Positions 51,501-53,092 of a stretch of 64,000 bases of DNA are shown one piece after another. A program made the translations under genes and the position numbers. The DNA comes from Bactrocera neohumeralis (Eukaryota; Arthropoda; Insecta; Diptera; Tephritidae). The notes under the pieces were generated by a model. It did no database searches, had not been told where the DNA came from, and was given only the letters and a program-made list of their open reading frames with translations. Positions within the stretch are counted from its first letter, which is position 1, and each line of letters starts with the position of its first letter. The stretch spans positions 48,195,824 to 48,259,823 of the forward strand of contig NC_065920.1 in NCBI RefSeq assembly GCF_024586455.1, read 5' to 3'.

Positions 51501-52459
51501 GCTCGAAAAAAGTTGCCCAAAATTGGACTTTCCGAATGGACCACCTAAGACGCAGCCGCAATGTGCATGGCTAATGAAGATGTCCGCATAATAGAGCGTC
51601 CATTTAAATGAAATTAAAATTGTAAATGTCATGAACCAATCTAACGTTTCAAATTGAACCGATGAGACACAAATTTTATGCTTTTTTTTAAAAAAAAAAG
51701 TTTAGGAGTCATCGCTACGTACTTTTATATACATATATATAAAGATAAGGATAAATTAAAAACTATTTGATTACTATCAAAAAAAAATTTAAGGATTTTA
51801 ATGATTTGTCAACACTTGATAATACATACATACATACATACATATTTCCTTGCGAGAGTATAAAATGTACGGTTACACACGCACCTAGCGCTTCCTTAGT
51901 TGCTTGCTAATTTGTTTTATTTTCAAAAATGCGTTCAATTTTTTTATTATTATTTTTGTTCAATATTTATCTTTTTTAATTCTCACTACACCTTTACTAT
52001 ACACATATGATATTCTAATTACAACTTCAGGTGTGTGCGCGACGATCAGCGTTCGTTTGCACTCGGTATACAGTGGATAAAAGTGCGGCTTTTCGGCACT
52101 ATACCAGCGCCAATGATTTTCGGCAAGCTCATTGATGATTCATGCATTCTTTGGCAGGAGACTTGCGATGAAGACGGCAGCGGTGTGGGGGCTTGCTTGG
52201 TCTACGACAACTACAACATGAGCAAGTGAGTAAAAATTATATTTTAACCAAAAACAAACAAAATAATATAATTATATTCATACAATCTAGGTATATGTGG
52301 CTGCTAGCACTGGTAGGCAAAACGCTGTCTGTTATATTTTTCTTTGGCGCACTGTGGTTTTACATACCACCAAAAAAGTCAGCAATTAACAGCGATAACT
52401 CACAGACTGTAAACAACAGTGCCGACATAACGAAAGTGGCCACGGTCGAGGCCAAATGA
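12226..52459 (+). CDS. Oatp: Organic anion transporting polypeptide (Oatp), seven coding exons
   Basis: Joined exons: 12226-12541, 35615-35925, 39104-39275, 44596-44698, 46828-47784, 52031-52225, 52291-52459. All phases agree and the sum is 2223 nt (740 residues plus TGA), a normal length for the family. Seen: a hydrophilic N-terminus (about 1-90), about 12 membrane spans, the OATP signature WIGAWWIG (about 311-318) preceded by Asp301, and an extracellular Kazal-like loop with many Cys (about 520-567). Glycosylation-type sequons occur in the outer loops (NGT, NVS, NLT, NCS). Known of the family: sodium-independent uptake of amphipathic organic anions such as steroid conjugates and prostanoids at the plasma membrane; in flies Oatp74D imports ecdysteroids. 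Inferred: the paralogue is of the Oatp74D/Oatp33E kind, but I cannot tell which. No inactivating change is visible. The introns are packed with repeats. Confidence 0.95.
12542..14237. other. Oatp intron 1, first part: microsatellite and LINE-tail relic
   Basis: No gene. A GTAT/GTGTATAT microsatellite lies at about 12818-12865. About 13690-13925 matches, in order, the block at 50525-50785: 'tggttaccagcctttctgt', 'tatcctatcttctaagttgg', 'gtttaggagtccatcgcgga', 'aacaacgtgacacgta'. This looks like a LINE-type 3' non-coding tail. The stretch at 13200-13400 ('tagggtgtgtcattctgag...') is unassigned. Confidence 0.5.
14238..14780. mobile_element. Diverged relative of the TTAA MITE
   Basis: Starts TTAAGGGGAGGGTTCGTCG at 14238 and shares interior words with the 10.1-kb element ('aaattaaaatttttgga', 'tcgatgcagtagttttttc' against 'ggcttagtagaac'). 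It also holds a perfect 17-bp inverted repeat, CGGTGACCAGCCTACAG at 14435-14451 and its complement at 14725-14741. The right TTAA end is not clear, so the outer boundary is tentative. No coding frame. Confidence 0.5.
14980..15365 (+). repeat. H1 repeat fragment
   Basis: H1 words in order: 'aaaaatgggtaaaatcgtgc', 'tagtccccatacagctc', 'ttcgaactttcggttgacc', 'ttataccgcgtatgt', 'tctttgtgcc', 'tggtctatctgtgag'. The same order is seen at 42.68-42.93 and 49.07-49.24 kb. Termini are missing. Confidence 0.6.
15385..15600 (+). mobile_element. Mariner C-terminal fragment
   Basis: Plus-strand frame reads MLKAFPKIEFEKCFDD, stop, KKRIGA, with a nearby frame continuing the terminal block. This is the C-terminal 'F..CF.DWKKR...CI...G.YFEGD' pattern of mariner transposases with the Trp codon turned to a stop. 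Only the last 50 codons or so remain, followed by A-rich 3' non-coding sequence. Confidence 0.5.
15601..16190. other. Intronic spacer
   Basis: AT-rich sequence without a supported gene. Some words near 15720-15800 look H2- or H1-like but are too diverged to assign. Confidence 0.4.
16196..17175 (+). mobile_element. D,D(41)D mariner, decayed copy
   Basis: Begins GGGTGATCCAAGTAGATAC, like the copy at 32157. An ATG-like 'atggaaagacttacgtctga' (MERLTSEQRLQIF) opens the DNA-binding part, then FRAIRSTYGQHNRPTERTI, ILLSDEADFWYNGYVNKQNC (first Asp block), FGVVCGPVESTVHISS, and FQHDGATFYKSHQ (second Asp), with frameshifts between. The third Asp block (PLNLFLWGY) has PLD turned to PLN. Last coding words are near 17080, followed by the 3' non-coding end. 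Confidence 0.85.
17205..17580 (+). repeat. H2 repeat fragment inside the mariner 3' end
   Basis: Starts 'gtgttcagtttgtatctata', includes 'aagccgatctgaacaaaaat', 'gacggacacggacatctg', 'atatactttatagggttccg' and ends with the perfect palindrome TACCCTGTTCAGGGTA near 17557-17572. Mariner 3' sequence resumes directly after it. Confidence 0.75.
17577..17690 (+). mobile_element. Second copy of the D,D(41)D mariner 3' end
   Basis: 'accaaggatttcgaatatta' and 'ccccactaaatttgaagtag' repeat, with a few differences, the words at 17128-17175, and then continue further ('gtggtttttcttaaaaaaag') as in the 5.3-kb copy. So the 3' end of this mariner is present twice, around the H2 fragment. Confidence 0.7.
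17691..18191. other. Intronic spacer with repeat-like pieces
   Basis: Contains 'cacgcccactatccac' and H2-like pieces ('ttttcaaaagcctgaag') but no clean element boundary and no gene. Confidence 0.4.
18192..19073 (+). repeat. H1 repeat, near full-length copy (Helentron/INE-1-like)
   Basis: An 880-bp non-coding element. It opens TTTTATACTCTCGC (18192-18205), followed by a small hairpin (GCAACAAAGTTGC), and near its end has the inverse, GCGAGAGTATAAAA (19018-19031), then 'cacccgaacttagccc' and 'tttacttgtt'. Inside are TGTC/CGTC-rich words (18340-18366) and several CACGCCCAC/GTGGGCGT blocks. The opening strongly recalls Drosophila INE-1/DINE-1 elements, which are non-autonomous Helentrons. No protein frame. 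Copy 2 is at 29308-30345. Confidence 0.78.
19340..19745 (+). mobile_element. D,D(41)D mariner, internally deleted fragment
   Basis: Frames give QKLNPNGHR, then WMTLAFNKMAL/LGFQQNGATCR (second catalytic Asp replaced by Asn in FQQN), LYYFLWGYVKSLVYADN (third block, with PLD altered), and a C-terminal TIA...KIGRKLLLW remnant. The part holding the first Asp is missing, as is much between. A different, deleted copy from its neighbours. Confidence 0.75.
19746..20500. other. Intronic spacer
   Basis: No supported gene. Around 20230-20410 there are mariner-like words ('agccctgatgttccgaagat', 'cgattttaagaaaagtggta') suggesting a decayed transposase N-terminus, too weak to call separately. Confidence 0.35.
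20511..20921 (-). mobile_element. RTE-like LINE, reverse transcriptase part, left of a mariner insertion
   Basis: The - strand reads NLSVLCPVDKKGYPTICANN, then CERLKPTVNKLIGCFQCGFR, LEKLQSTRFSPC-like and HHLFVDFKSAFDSTKRD-like blocks (the RT box with catalytic FVDF), CLYAAMSELGIPI, and then directly LALRICERKVLRKIYDS. The join shows that the middle of the RT, including the expected FADD box, is deleted. The upstream part of the same LINE lies at 22135-22230, on the far side of the mariner. Confidence 0.85.
20922..22134 (+). mobile_element. D,D(41)D mariner, near full length, inserted in a LINE
   Basis: Ends share the 12-bp inverted repeat CGCTACAAAAGT (20922-20933 and complement at 22123-22134), about 1.21 kb apart. 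The transposase starts near 21014 (MERYTIQQRVEIIKF), has a frameshift near 21075, and in-frame stops at 21331, 21442 and 21818. Seen: FSDEAYFWLNGFVNKQN (first Asp), VWCGLWAGGVIGP, FQRDCATTRTAN (second Asp), CDLTPLDYFLWVYVK (third Asp, 42 residues on), and an intact C-terminus to about 22075. It would have been about 340 residues. The best copy of this lineage in the window, but dead. Confidence 0.9.
22135..22230 (-). mobile_element. RTE-like LINE, part right of the mariner insertion
   Basis: The - strand reads VLFKCSGEELIRSMHQVLCN, then GFFNKS, which matches the LINE block that normally precedes the 'W.LSVLCPI.KKGD' block found on the other side at 20921. Order, strand and spacing fit one LINE split by the mariner. 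Confidence 0.8.
22262..22330 (-). repeat. H2 repeat, 5' hairpin end (reverse)
   Basis: 'gtgaagggtattaaagcttc' then 'gatgcaaccgaagttaaag' and 'ttttttcttgtt': the H2 start in reverse. Compare 'gttaacttcggctgcaccga' at 25738. Only the end is present. Confidence 0.65.
22331..23279. other. Intronic spacer
   Basis: Unique-looking AT-rich sequence. A TATG/TATATACA microsatellite lies at about 23020-23052. No gene. Confidence 0.5.
23280..23890 (-). mobile_element. R1/jockey-like LINE, RNase H and C-terminal fragment
   Basis: The - strand gives GAIVGLVDATDQFQRVQQLK, FIIWVPAHRNIFGNEKVD (the RNase H 'WVPGH.G..GNE.AD' motif) and, after breaks, GMPHNNICRRCKVRGSKK and KLECLSTKRITDIS, the Cys-rich C-terminus. 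Homologous pieces are at 40.7-41.5 and 43.3-44.2 kb on the same strand. Several stops; inactive. Confidence 0.75.
23891..24231. other. Spacer with simple repeats
   Basis: TTA and T-run repeat at 23885-23910 and (TAG)n at 23945-23960. The - strand around 23990-24130 reads SIARCKPTSINQLWRAVKNKW and KWESISNDRCQKLVDLMPRR-like text, the C-terminal pattern of a Tc1-type transposase, so a short Tc1 remnant is likely there. Confidence 0.5.
24232..24800 (-). mobile_element. Mariner lineage B, 569-bp internally deleted element with both TIRs
   Basis: Both ends are present: TTCCAAAGTAAACAGGACTT (24232-24251) and its near-complement AAGTCCTGTCTACTTTGGAA (24781-24800). Reading -, the DNA-binding half remnant (KNQPKSSLKFMEMELNISKT, YRILTENLSLRKVSARLVPH) is joined at DDQKLLRIQHS to the last part (TLVTDYLTKN-like, DMALCDFFLFGKMHLPMKGK, a terminal KSRIEAEGDYFE). 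The catalytic centre has been lost. The retained ends mean it could once have been mobilised in trans. Confidence 0.85.
24801..25191. other. Intronic spacer
   Basis: No supported gene. Fragments near 24900-25060 resemble decayed mariner or LINE text but without a clear frame. Confidence 0.35.
25192..25575 (-). mobile_element. RTE-like LINE 3' end
   Basis: On - the C-terminal block is well kept: VFHAVPAEGSRGRPPLRWKD, QVEEDLITLGISNWTQIAKR, then ILNSAITT. The 3' terminus is the family's (complement of 'ttcttcttctttattgtcg', 25194-25215). The 167-codon open frame on + across the same DNA is its antisense and is not a gene. Confidence 0.87.
25727..26706 (+). repeat. H2 repeat, full-length copy with internal tandem array
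   Basis: Begins 'acaagaaaaacgtt' and the hairpin ACTTCGGCTGCACCGAAGC (25741-25759), followed by 'cttcacaggtgcatttc'. Contains 154-bp tandem repeats (25801-26460), then 'cagacggacagacagacgaa', 'ggctaaatcgactcagctc', 'tactttatagggtctccgac', and the terminal palindrome TACCCTGTTCAGGGTA (26687-26702). No coding frame. Both ends are palindromic, which suggests a Helitron/Helentron-like or other non-autonomous element. Confidence 0.8.
25801..26460 (+). repeat. 154-bp tandem repeat array (about 4.3 units)
   Basis: Unit starts at 25801, 25963, 26117, 26271 and 26425. The last four are exactly 154 bp apart; the first unit is 162 bp because of a small insertion. Each unit carries GTTCGGTTTGTATGGCAGC or a close variant, 'gccgatctgaacaatttctt', and 'gcgaaagttttccatacaag'. 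Neighbouring units differ by only a few bases, so the array expanded recently relative to the age of the rest of the element. Confidence 0.88.
26707..27808. other. Unique intronic region with GC-rich island
   Basis: No repeat family recognised apart from a CATATGTATGTATG microsatellite at about 27004-27030. About 27120-27650 is less AT-rich, with several GCGC-type words. Open frames of 60-90 codons on both strands overlap there but show no family motif. It may hold intronic regulatory sequence; that is inference. Confidence 0.4.
27809..28062 (+). repeat. H2 repeat, 5' end
   Basis: Starts 'aaacaagaaaaaactttaac' with the hairpin ACTTCGGCTGCACGGAAGC-like end and 'ccttcactcgcgcattttg', then 'aatatctacaa...agat' diverged unit words. 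It gives way to a LINE near 28065. Confidence 0.65.
28065..29272 (+). mobile_element. RTE-like LINE, longest copy
   Basis: Frames in order: LWDSVSSSLAANEAINF, CEYKELDKLVDRGDARNFNE, GFKTGAYSCGTPKGDLVTDA, LIGPYQCGFGFVKSTTDQT, then HLFVDFRAAFYDMKRSC (RT box with the FVDF Asp), LRLCKLTLSNSKSSVRI, SCDFFNLLLEKIT. After that the sequence jumps to the C-terminal region (DSGYAG, VMSSE, NTKWRRNGYT) and the 3' end 'aaagaagaag' near 29262. The FADD box is missing because of an internal deletion and several stops are present. Compared with other RTE proteins (about 900-1000 residues) only about a third remains. Confidence 0.88.
29308..30345 (+). repeat. H1 repeat, full-length copy
   Basis: A 1038-bp sister of the 18.2-kb copy, with about the same order of words and the same ends: TTTATACTCTCGC at 29308 and GCGAGAGTATAAAA at 30293-30306, then 'cacccgaacttagccc' and 'ttccttacttgtt'. 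It is longer because it keeps a part absent from the first ('aattcggtatataatatttt', 'cacaaccacgccttcttcc'). Confidence 0.8.
30346..30569. other. Intronic spacer
   Basis: No gene or recognised repeat. Confidence 0.5.
30570..30900 (-). mobile_element. R1/jockey-like LINE fragment
   Basis: 'cgccatctcagcgggatgtc' and 'aagcattgatctcgcaaagg' parallel 'cgccagttcggtgggatgcc' and 'aagtcttgatctcccaaacg' at 43470-43530. On the - strand this is the Cys-rich C-terminal part of the same LINE type. It is short and decayed. Confidence 0.6.
30901..32150. other. Unique intronic region
   Basis: No gene is supported. A 91-codon open frame at 31568-31843 is AT-rich and lacks motifs. CATA microsatellite occurs near 30950-30980. 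Remaining sequence looks single-copy. Confidence 0.5.
32157..32945 (+). mobile_element. D,D(41)D mariner, decayed copy
   Basis: Starts with the same left end as the 16.2-kb copy (GGGTGATCCAAGTGGTAT). Seen through several frames: FQKDPTLSSQILF-like then FSDETPFWHIRYVYKQNC (first Asp block), GFGVVCEPLESLVHIS-like, YLMPEIEARYLGD, then the block for the third Asp (PLDFCLWGHVKSKVYADN-like, near 32800) and a C-terminal ITRAIRQLAVEM. The stretch carrying the second Asp is deleted. Many stops. Confidence 0.82.
32946..33260 (-). mobile_element. Mariner N-terminal fragment (lineage C-like)
   Basis: Reading -, frames give MALSCDQRVYFKFCVS, QSTLSQIQVFEWQ, IFSEGREVLENLSHAST, DDIIEKVLKILHVGIRETAG, DLNTSYGSTEHILVNILSFK and KRVNTTRLLPKT. 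This is the N-terminal paired-like helix-turn-helix part of mariner transposase, ending before the catalytic domain. Several stops. It abuts the D,D(41)D copy on its left, head against tail. Confidence 0.8.
33261..34335. other. Unassigned intronic sequence with a diverged inverted repeat
   Basis: 'gaagatcgatgctataggat' (about 33432) and, about 400 bp away, the near-complement 'catcttatagcatcgcttct' (about 33851) form an imperfect inverted repeat with a second pair of matching words nearby ('cagagtgaaagc' and 'ctcactctgaaagc'). This could be a decayed fold-back element. No gene. Confidence 0.4.
34336..35059. other. Intronic spacer
   Basis: AT-rich single-copy-looking sequence; open frames are short and without motifs. 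Confidence 0.5.
35060..35455 (-). repeat. H2 repeat, reverse copy fragment
   Basis: Ends with 'gcacctgtgaagggtattat' and the hairpin GCTTCGGTACCGCCGAAGTT near 35434-35452, the reverse of the H2 start. Interior words ('aaactgattgatcaaaacc', 'ccggaccaatctgaaaac') are diverged. The H2 tail is missing. Confidence 0.6.
35615..35925 (+). CDS. Oatp: Oatp coding exon 2
   Basis: Residues 106-209. Acceptor 'ttcttcttttag' is strong. Encodes GLIVNGFINVVITTIERRFG, RSRQTGLVASGYDIASFVCL, VPVTYFGGRVGASKPKILAW and the third span, then the outer loop with an NGT sequon. The block 'ERRF.LRS..(S/T)G' and 'YDIA' are highly conserved in the family. Donor GAG|GTAAAT at 35926, phase 0. Confidence 0.94.
36230..36980 (-). 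mobile_element. Mariner lineage B, internally deleted copy
   Basis: The - strand reads MVIGRKMHFEQRANIKFCFK, LGKTFTETFQMMKKVYGDQC, LSRSNVHEWFKRFQEDLCDD, then jumps to QKSKIKTMLICFYDSEGIVH, REFVPPGQTINAVFYLGV, and finally HDNAPCHRSTLVTDFL (second Asp), SPDLAPCDFYLFGKLHLPMK and a terminal IEAQGNYFE. So the N-terminal domain and the back half are joined with about 100 codons lost, including the first Asp block. The 3' TIR (TCGCAAAAGAAACAGGACTG) is at 36231-36250; the matching 5' end was not found. At least one stop is present. Confidence 0.88.
36981..37660. other. Intron 2 spacer
   Basis: No recognised element or gene. A 97-codon frame at 36970-37263 has no family motif. Confidence 0.45.
37740..38745 (+). 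mobile_element. LINE remnant (CR1/jockey-like) with 2A-like N-terminal motif
   Basis: An open stretch from 37743 to 38132 reads ...ADLLHILLILASIESNPGSE and then a Ser/Pro/Gln-rich linker. 'SIESNPGS' resembles the 2A ribosome-skipping motif (D.E.NPGP) found at the N-terminus of several CR1-like LINE proteins, with Asp to Ser and the final Pro to Ser. After decay and deletion, LINE C-terminal text follows near 38440-38670: ELKLPHETCVALAQLRSGYC, LNCYLSRKDSNILNLCPLC and PTHL-like words. The 3' end is 'cgctacaaccgcaacaacaa'. Dead copy. Confidence 0.72.
38757..38945 (-). mobile_element. LINE 3' end with (CCTAA)n tail
   Basis: TTAGGTTAAGTTAGGTTAGG at 38771-38790 is, on -, a (CCTAA)-type tail. The - strand upstream of it reads as decayed C-terminal LINE text (SGPE, TLPNWL...). 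The same tail type ends the - strand LINE copies at 43.31 and 53.09 kb. Confidence 0.5.
39104..39275 (+). CDS. Oatp: Oatp coding exon 3
   Basis: Residues 210-266 and one base of 267. Encodes TCSSEADTFAEQENLSWTVW, then the fourth span with FFLAQLLHGAGASPLFTLGV and TYIDENVSTKMSSVYLG. 'G.G.SP.FTLG.TYIDEN' is a family hallmark. The acceptor 'accgttacaaag' is unusually poor in pyrimidines; the next AG downstream would break the frame. Donor G|GTAAGT at 39276. Confidence 0.9.
39276..40690. other. Intron 3, first part: unique sequence
   Basis: No recognised repeat or gene. About 39420-40080 is less AT-rich and single-copy in appearance; it may hold regulatory sequence (inference). Short frames have no motifs. 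Confidence 0.45.
40700..41560 (-). mobile_element. R1/jockey-like LINE, RNase H fragment
   Basis: On -, frames give TTSIYTDGTIVGYI (RNase H first Asp in YTDG), IRLPNSASIFQAEVLGIEKA (catalytic Glu region), VNSSVVNNYSKALRSLRGQL and HLSIIWIPDRRNIFCNENAD (the 'WIPGH...GNE.AD' motif with GH changed to DR and G to C). Downstream text near 40860-40950 is the C-terminal part (RALRISLPYNTMVFAAVAS). Stops and changed residues show that it is dead. Confidence 0.82.
41740..42105 (+). mobile_element. Mariner, C-terminal half with changed catalytic Asp
   Basis: Plus-strand text: VFLTVFFDCCVVGIVYHEFM, RSIKNITCKLCAICAKQSAR, then LLHQNNAPVHSWFLGAKIWP where the expected HDNA reads QNNA (the second catalytic Asp is Asn), then after a frameshift 'cagccaccgtattcccca' (QPPYSP) and PKLKRSMK. 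N-terminal half absent. It is directly followed by an RTE-like LINE end. Confidence 0.8.
42120..42372 (+). mobile_element. RTE-like LINE 3' end
   Basis: Reads PSPALKVFDAIPAGGSRGRG, RPPLRWKDQVEKDLATLGIS, N, stop, RHVAKRKTT and the 3' terminus 'cggctataatcgcgtaagcg', 'taagaagaagaagaagat'. One of the best-kept C-terminal blocks in the window apart from the stop. Confidence 0.87.
42380..43035 (+). repeat. H1 repeat, 3' part
   Basis: H1 words in order: 'ataaccacgcctacttccca', 'ttgaattccacttaatac', 'cttagcccccatatac', 'tcgggtgactttgtaccgca', ending 'gcaagagtataaaatattcg', 'ttgcacccgaacttagcc' and 'tcctcacttgtt'. Starts abruptly after the LINE tail. Confidence 0.72.
43036..43305. other. Intronic spacer
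   Basis: AT-rich, no gene, no recognised repeat. Confidence 0.5.
43310..44190 (-). mobile_element. R1/jockey-like LINE, RNase H to 3' end, (CCTAA)n tail
   Basis: On -, frames from about 44190 down: FRFPDYCSVFQAEVAAIKVA-like (RNase H), then WVPGHSG-like text near 43940, then a 172-codon open frame (43861-43343) with LSLVVGLLTGHCPIGIYAVR, MGILPDADCRSCLEEDAVET and QYFLLDCPTFGRSRLRHLGR, i.e. the GHC...C..C Cys-rich C-terminus typical of these LINEs. The 3' end carries (AACCT)n, seen on + as TTAGGTTAGGTTAGGTT (43311-43327). The C-terminal frame is unusually intact. Confidence 0.85.
44191..44595. other. End of intron 3
   Basis: AT-rich; no gene or recognised repeat. Ends in the acceptor 'taattcatttcag'. 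Confidence 0.5.
44596..44698 (+). CDS. Oatp: Oatp coding exon 4
   Basis: Completes codon 267 and encodes residues 268-300 plus two bases of 301: IFYTMAIIGPAVGYVLGGQL, LLIYTEFMTVDAS. This is the fifth span with the conserved 'GPA.GY..GG' core and the start of the loop before the OATP signature. Donor GA|GTAAGT. Confidence 0.92.
44699..45495. other. Intron 4, first part: unique sequence
   Basis: No recognised element. About 44800-45180 is GC-richer than its surroundings and single-copy-looking; a 96-codon frame there (44804-45094) has no motif. Possibly conserved non-coding sequence; not testable here. Confidence 0.4.
45500..45781 (+). pseudogene. Unrecognised coding-like frame without start codon
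   Basis: One frame is open for 93 codons between stops and reads as a charged protein segment: ...CGFFDPPSTKPIKKRLREEE, KNLQVLGLLKEKLYVGEYNL, KRSKQLSRVQIARRINKTVT, CYPNGKYASTITLQNITIR, stop. There is no ATG in frame, so it is a fragment. A diverged copy of its middle (LQVSGLLQEKLYLGEYNL) occurs at about 47960-48015 in the next intron. It is therefore probably part of an unidentified repeat's protein. I do not recognise the family. Confidence 0.4.
45782..46827. other. Rest of intron 4
   Basis: No gene or recognised element. Sequence from 45830 to 46160 is moderately AT-rich with short frames that lack motifs. The intron ends with the acceptor 'tatttctgttctaacag'. Confidence 0.5.
46828..47784 (+). 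CDS. Oatp: Oatp coding exon 5 (signature and Kazal-like loop)
   Basis: The largest exon, residues 302-619. Begins LGLTSSSKVWIGAWWIGFIF, the OATP signature and sixth span, then the central cytosolic loop (about 345-375), spans 7-9 with TEGLVIAGFAAFLPKQIENQ and GGGGTFLGGYLIKK, and the large extracellular loop: NLTDG sequon and the Cys-rich region CNVDCGCSKLNYEPICGADG ... CFAGCHEEYH ... TNCSC, a Kazal-type arrangement. It ends in span 10 with LSYFVGLCFVLMLFTFL. Donor AG|GTGATT. A 142-codon frame on the other strand (47270-47698) is only its antisense. Confidence 0.96.
47785..48728. other. Intron 5, first part
   Basis: About 47945-48020 repeats part of the 45.6-kb frame ('aactacaagtttctggactg', 'aagttgtatctaggagaata'). 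About 48080-48470 is diverged H-type repeat or unique sequence. No gene is supported; frames at 48514-48723 lack motifs. Confidence 0.45.
48729..48875 (-). mobile_element. RTE-like LINE 3' terminus
   Basis: 'cttcttcttctttactggcg' and 'ttacgcgattatagccgagt' are the complement of the family's 3' end, followed by 'aacaacagcgcgccaatcgt' and the complement of the KDL block. Only about 145 bp remain. Confidence 0.75.
48876..49250 (+). repeat. H1 repeat fragment
   Basis: Words 'gattttcgagctttcggttg', 'gtcgcaag', 'catatctgcgcctagcccc', 'accggttgaccttatatgat' follow the H1 order seen at 15.1 and 42.8 kb. Ends missing. Confidence 0.5.
49445..50200 (-). mobile_element. D,D(41)D mariner, reverse copy joined to a LINE
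   Basis: On - the text runs DHNLSIPRRSQELRQSVPKL, LVLYKIVLTQKLKPLAHRKR, REFADFLLEQLENNNDNFKK, IIFTDKAHLLLNGAVNTQNC (first Asp block, FTDKAH), EENPQIIQEQPLHSPKLTVW, then frame-broken text, and finally WPPRSCDLTPLDYYLWCYLK (third Asp) and SLVFSNKPGSLQALEVNIEC. The block with the second Asp is disrupted (near 49690). The N-terminal side directly continues a LINE frame at about 50200. Confidence 0.85.
50200..50520 (-). mobile_element. RTE-like LINE, RT upstream part
   Basis: On -: YEKMRQLTEGFKTGAYSCRT, PKGDLVTDEIMEG, TLLQPAEW, then LPDHKEVRIAITRLKNNKAA, GVDE, after which mariner text begins. 'NNKAAG.D' is the conserved RT entry motif of this LINE. It corresponds to the part at 28260-28400 of the longest copy. 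Confidence 0.83.
50525..50786 (+). repeat. LINE-type 3' non-coding tail, copy 1
   Basis: Matches 13690-13925: 'tggttaccagcctttctgtg', 'tatcctatcttctaagttgg', 'gtttaggagtccatcgcgga', 'aacaacgtgacacgta', then 'tttttatat'. Includes 'aatgtgcatggctaatgaag' (50586), repeated at 51560. Confidence 0.65.
50787..51565 (+). mobile_element. D,D(41)D mariner, internally deleted but with clean catalytic text
   Basis: Begins GGGTGATTTTTTTGAGGTT. Text: RLTNEQRLQIIEFYYQNCSV, a jump (DNA-binding part deleted), VRFILFNDAHFWLNGYVNKQ (first Asp, FNDAH), then HPEKCTVWCGLYAGGIIGPY, NVTVNGDRYRSMLTNFLLPK, MWFQQDGATCHTARDSMAIL (second Asp), SCDLTPLDYFLWGYVKSKVY (third Asp). The 130-codon frame 51055-51447 is intact and defines the D,D(41)D spacing: 41 residues between the Asp of FQQD and the Asp of PLD. 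The C-terminal part is frameshifted. Confidence 0.9.
51566..51750 (+). repeat. LINE-type 3' tail, copy 2
   Basis: 'aatgtgcatggctaatgaag' and 'agcgtccatttaaatg' repeat the words at 50586, then 'gtttaggagtcatcgctacg' and 'tatatataaagat'. So both sides of the mariner carry the same tail sequence. Confidence 0.6.
51751..52030. other. End of intron 5
   Basis: A CATACATACATACATACATA microsatellite (51826-51843) is followed by an H1 terminus ('gcgagagtataaaatgtacg', 51852) and AT-rich sequence. Acceptor 'attacaacttcag' at 52030. Confidence 0.55.
52031..52225 (+). CDS. Oatp: Oatp coding exon 6
   Basis: Residues 620-684 and two bases of 685. Encodes CVRDDQRSFALGIQWIKVRL, FGTIPAPMIFGKLIDDSCIL and WQETCDEDGSGVGACLVYDN. 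'R.FALG.QW...R..G.IP.PI.FG..ID..C..W' is the conserved 11th span region of the family. Donor AA|GTGAGT. Confidence 0.96.
52291..52459 (+). CDS. Oatp: Oatp coding exon 7 and stop
   Basis: Completes Lys685 and encodes 686-740: YMWLLALVGKTLSVIFFFGA, LWFYIPPKKS, then a short polar cytosolic tail ending VATVEAK, stop TGA at 52457. Contains the twelfth span. Separated from exon 6 by a 65-bp intron with acceptor 'tacaatctag'. Confidence 0.95.
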
Positions 52460-52905
52460 ATCAAAAATAGTTGAACACATCCCCATGCTTACATACTCGT
52501 GTGCATATGCGAGCGCATACATACAAGTTCGTTTATTTATACATATAAGTGTGTGTGCTCGTGTTTAGAAGGAATACTCAAAACAAAAACGTAAAAGCAG
52601 TTTCTCCTCGCATTCTGCCCGCTCACCGAAACTGGAAATGTAAACAAAAACGAAAGCGCATCAAAACAGTTCGGTGGTTCGCCATTTCGGCATAAGCAAA
52701 CACACACACTCGCTTTACACGTGCAGTCGACTTATATGTATGTATGTGCTGTCAGCTGATTACAGTCACGGCTATCATAAAGGCTTCGGTATTTATATAT
52801 TTTAGTATGTACTCTTTAGATTTCCTATAATGTTAAGAGCAAGCGTAACTGTAACAGTAGTTTTCTAATATTTGTATAATCAATAAATATTTGTGGAAAA
52901 TAATT
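52460..52905 (+). promoter_or_regulatory. Probable Oatp 3'UTR with poly(A) signal
   Basis: Single-copy sequence after the stop, with AATAAA at 52882-52887 ('atcaataaatatttgtgg'). Cleavage would fall about 15-25 bases later. An earlier canonical AATAAA was not seen between the stop and this site. Confidence 0.6.
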
Positions 52906-53089
52906 ATGTAATTGTTTATCAATTTGTAACTTGTACTGTGAATGTGTTAAAAAAAAAACATTGAGACCAACAGCTGTGCCTAAGTATGTATAAAGTTTTA
53001 AACAAAAAACTCTCCCAACAGTTGAAAACATAGAAGACCTTGTCCTCAGCAGTAAAGGAAATTCGTCCTTACTCTCAATCTTACAACAT
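52906..53089. other. Intergenic spacer
   Basis: AT-rich; no gene. Confidence 0.5.
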
Positions 53090-53092
53090 ACC

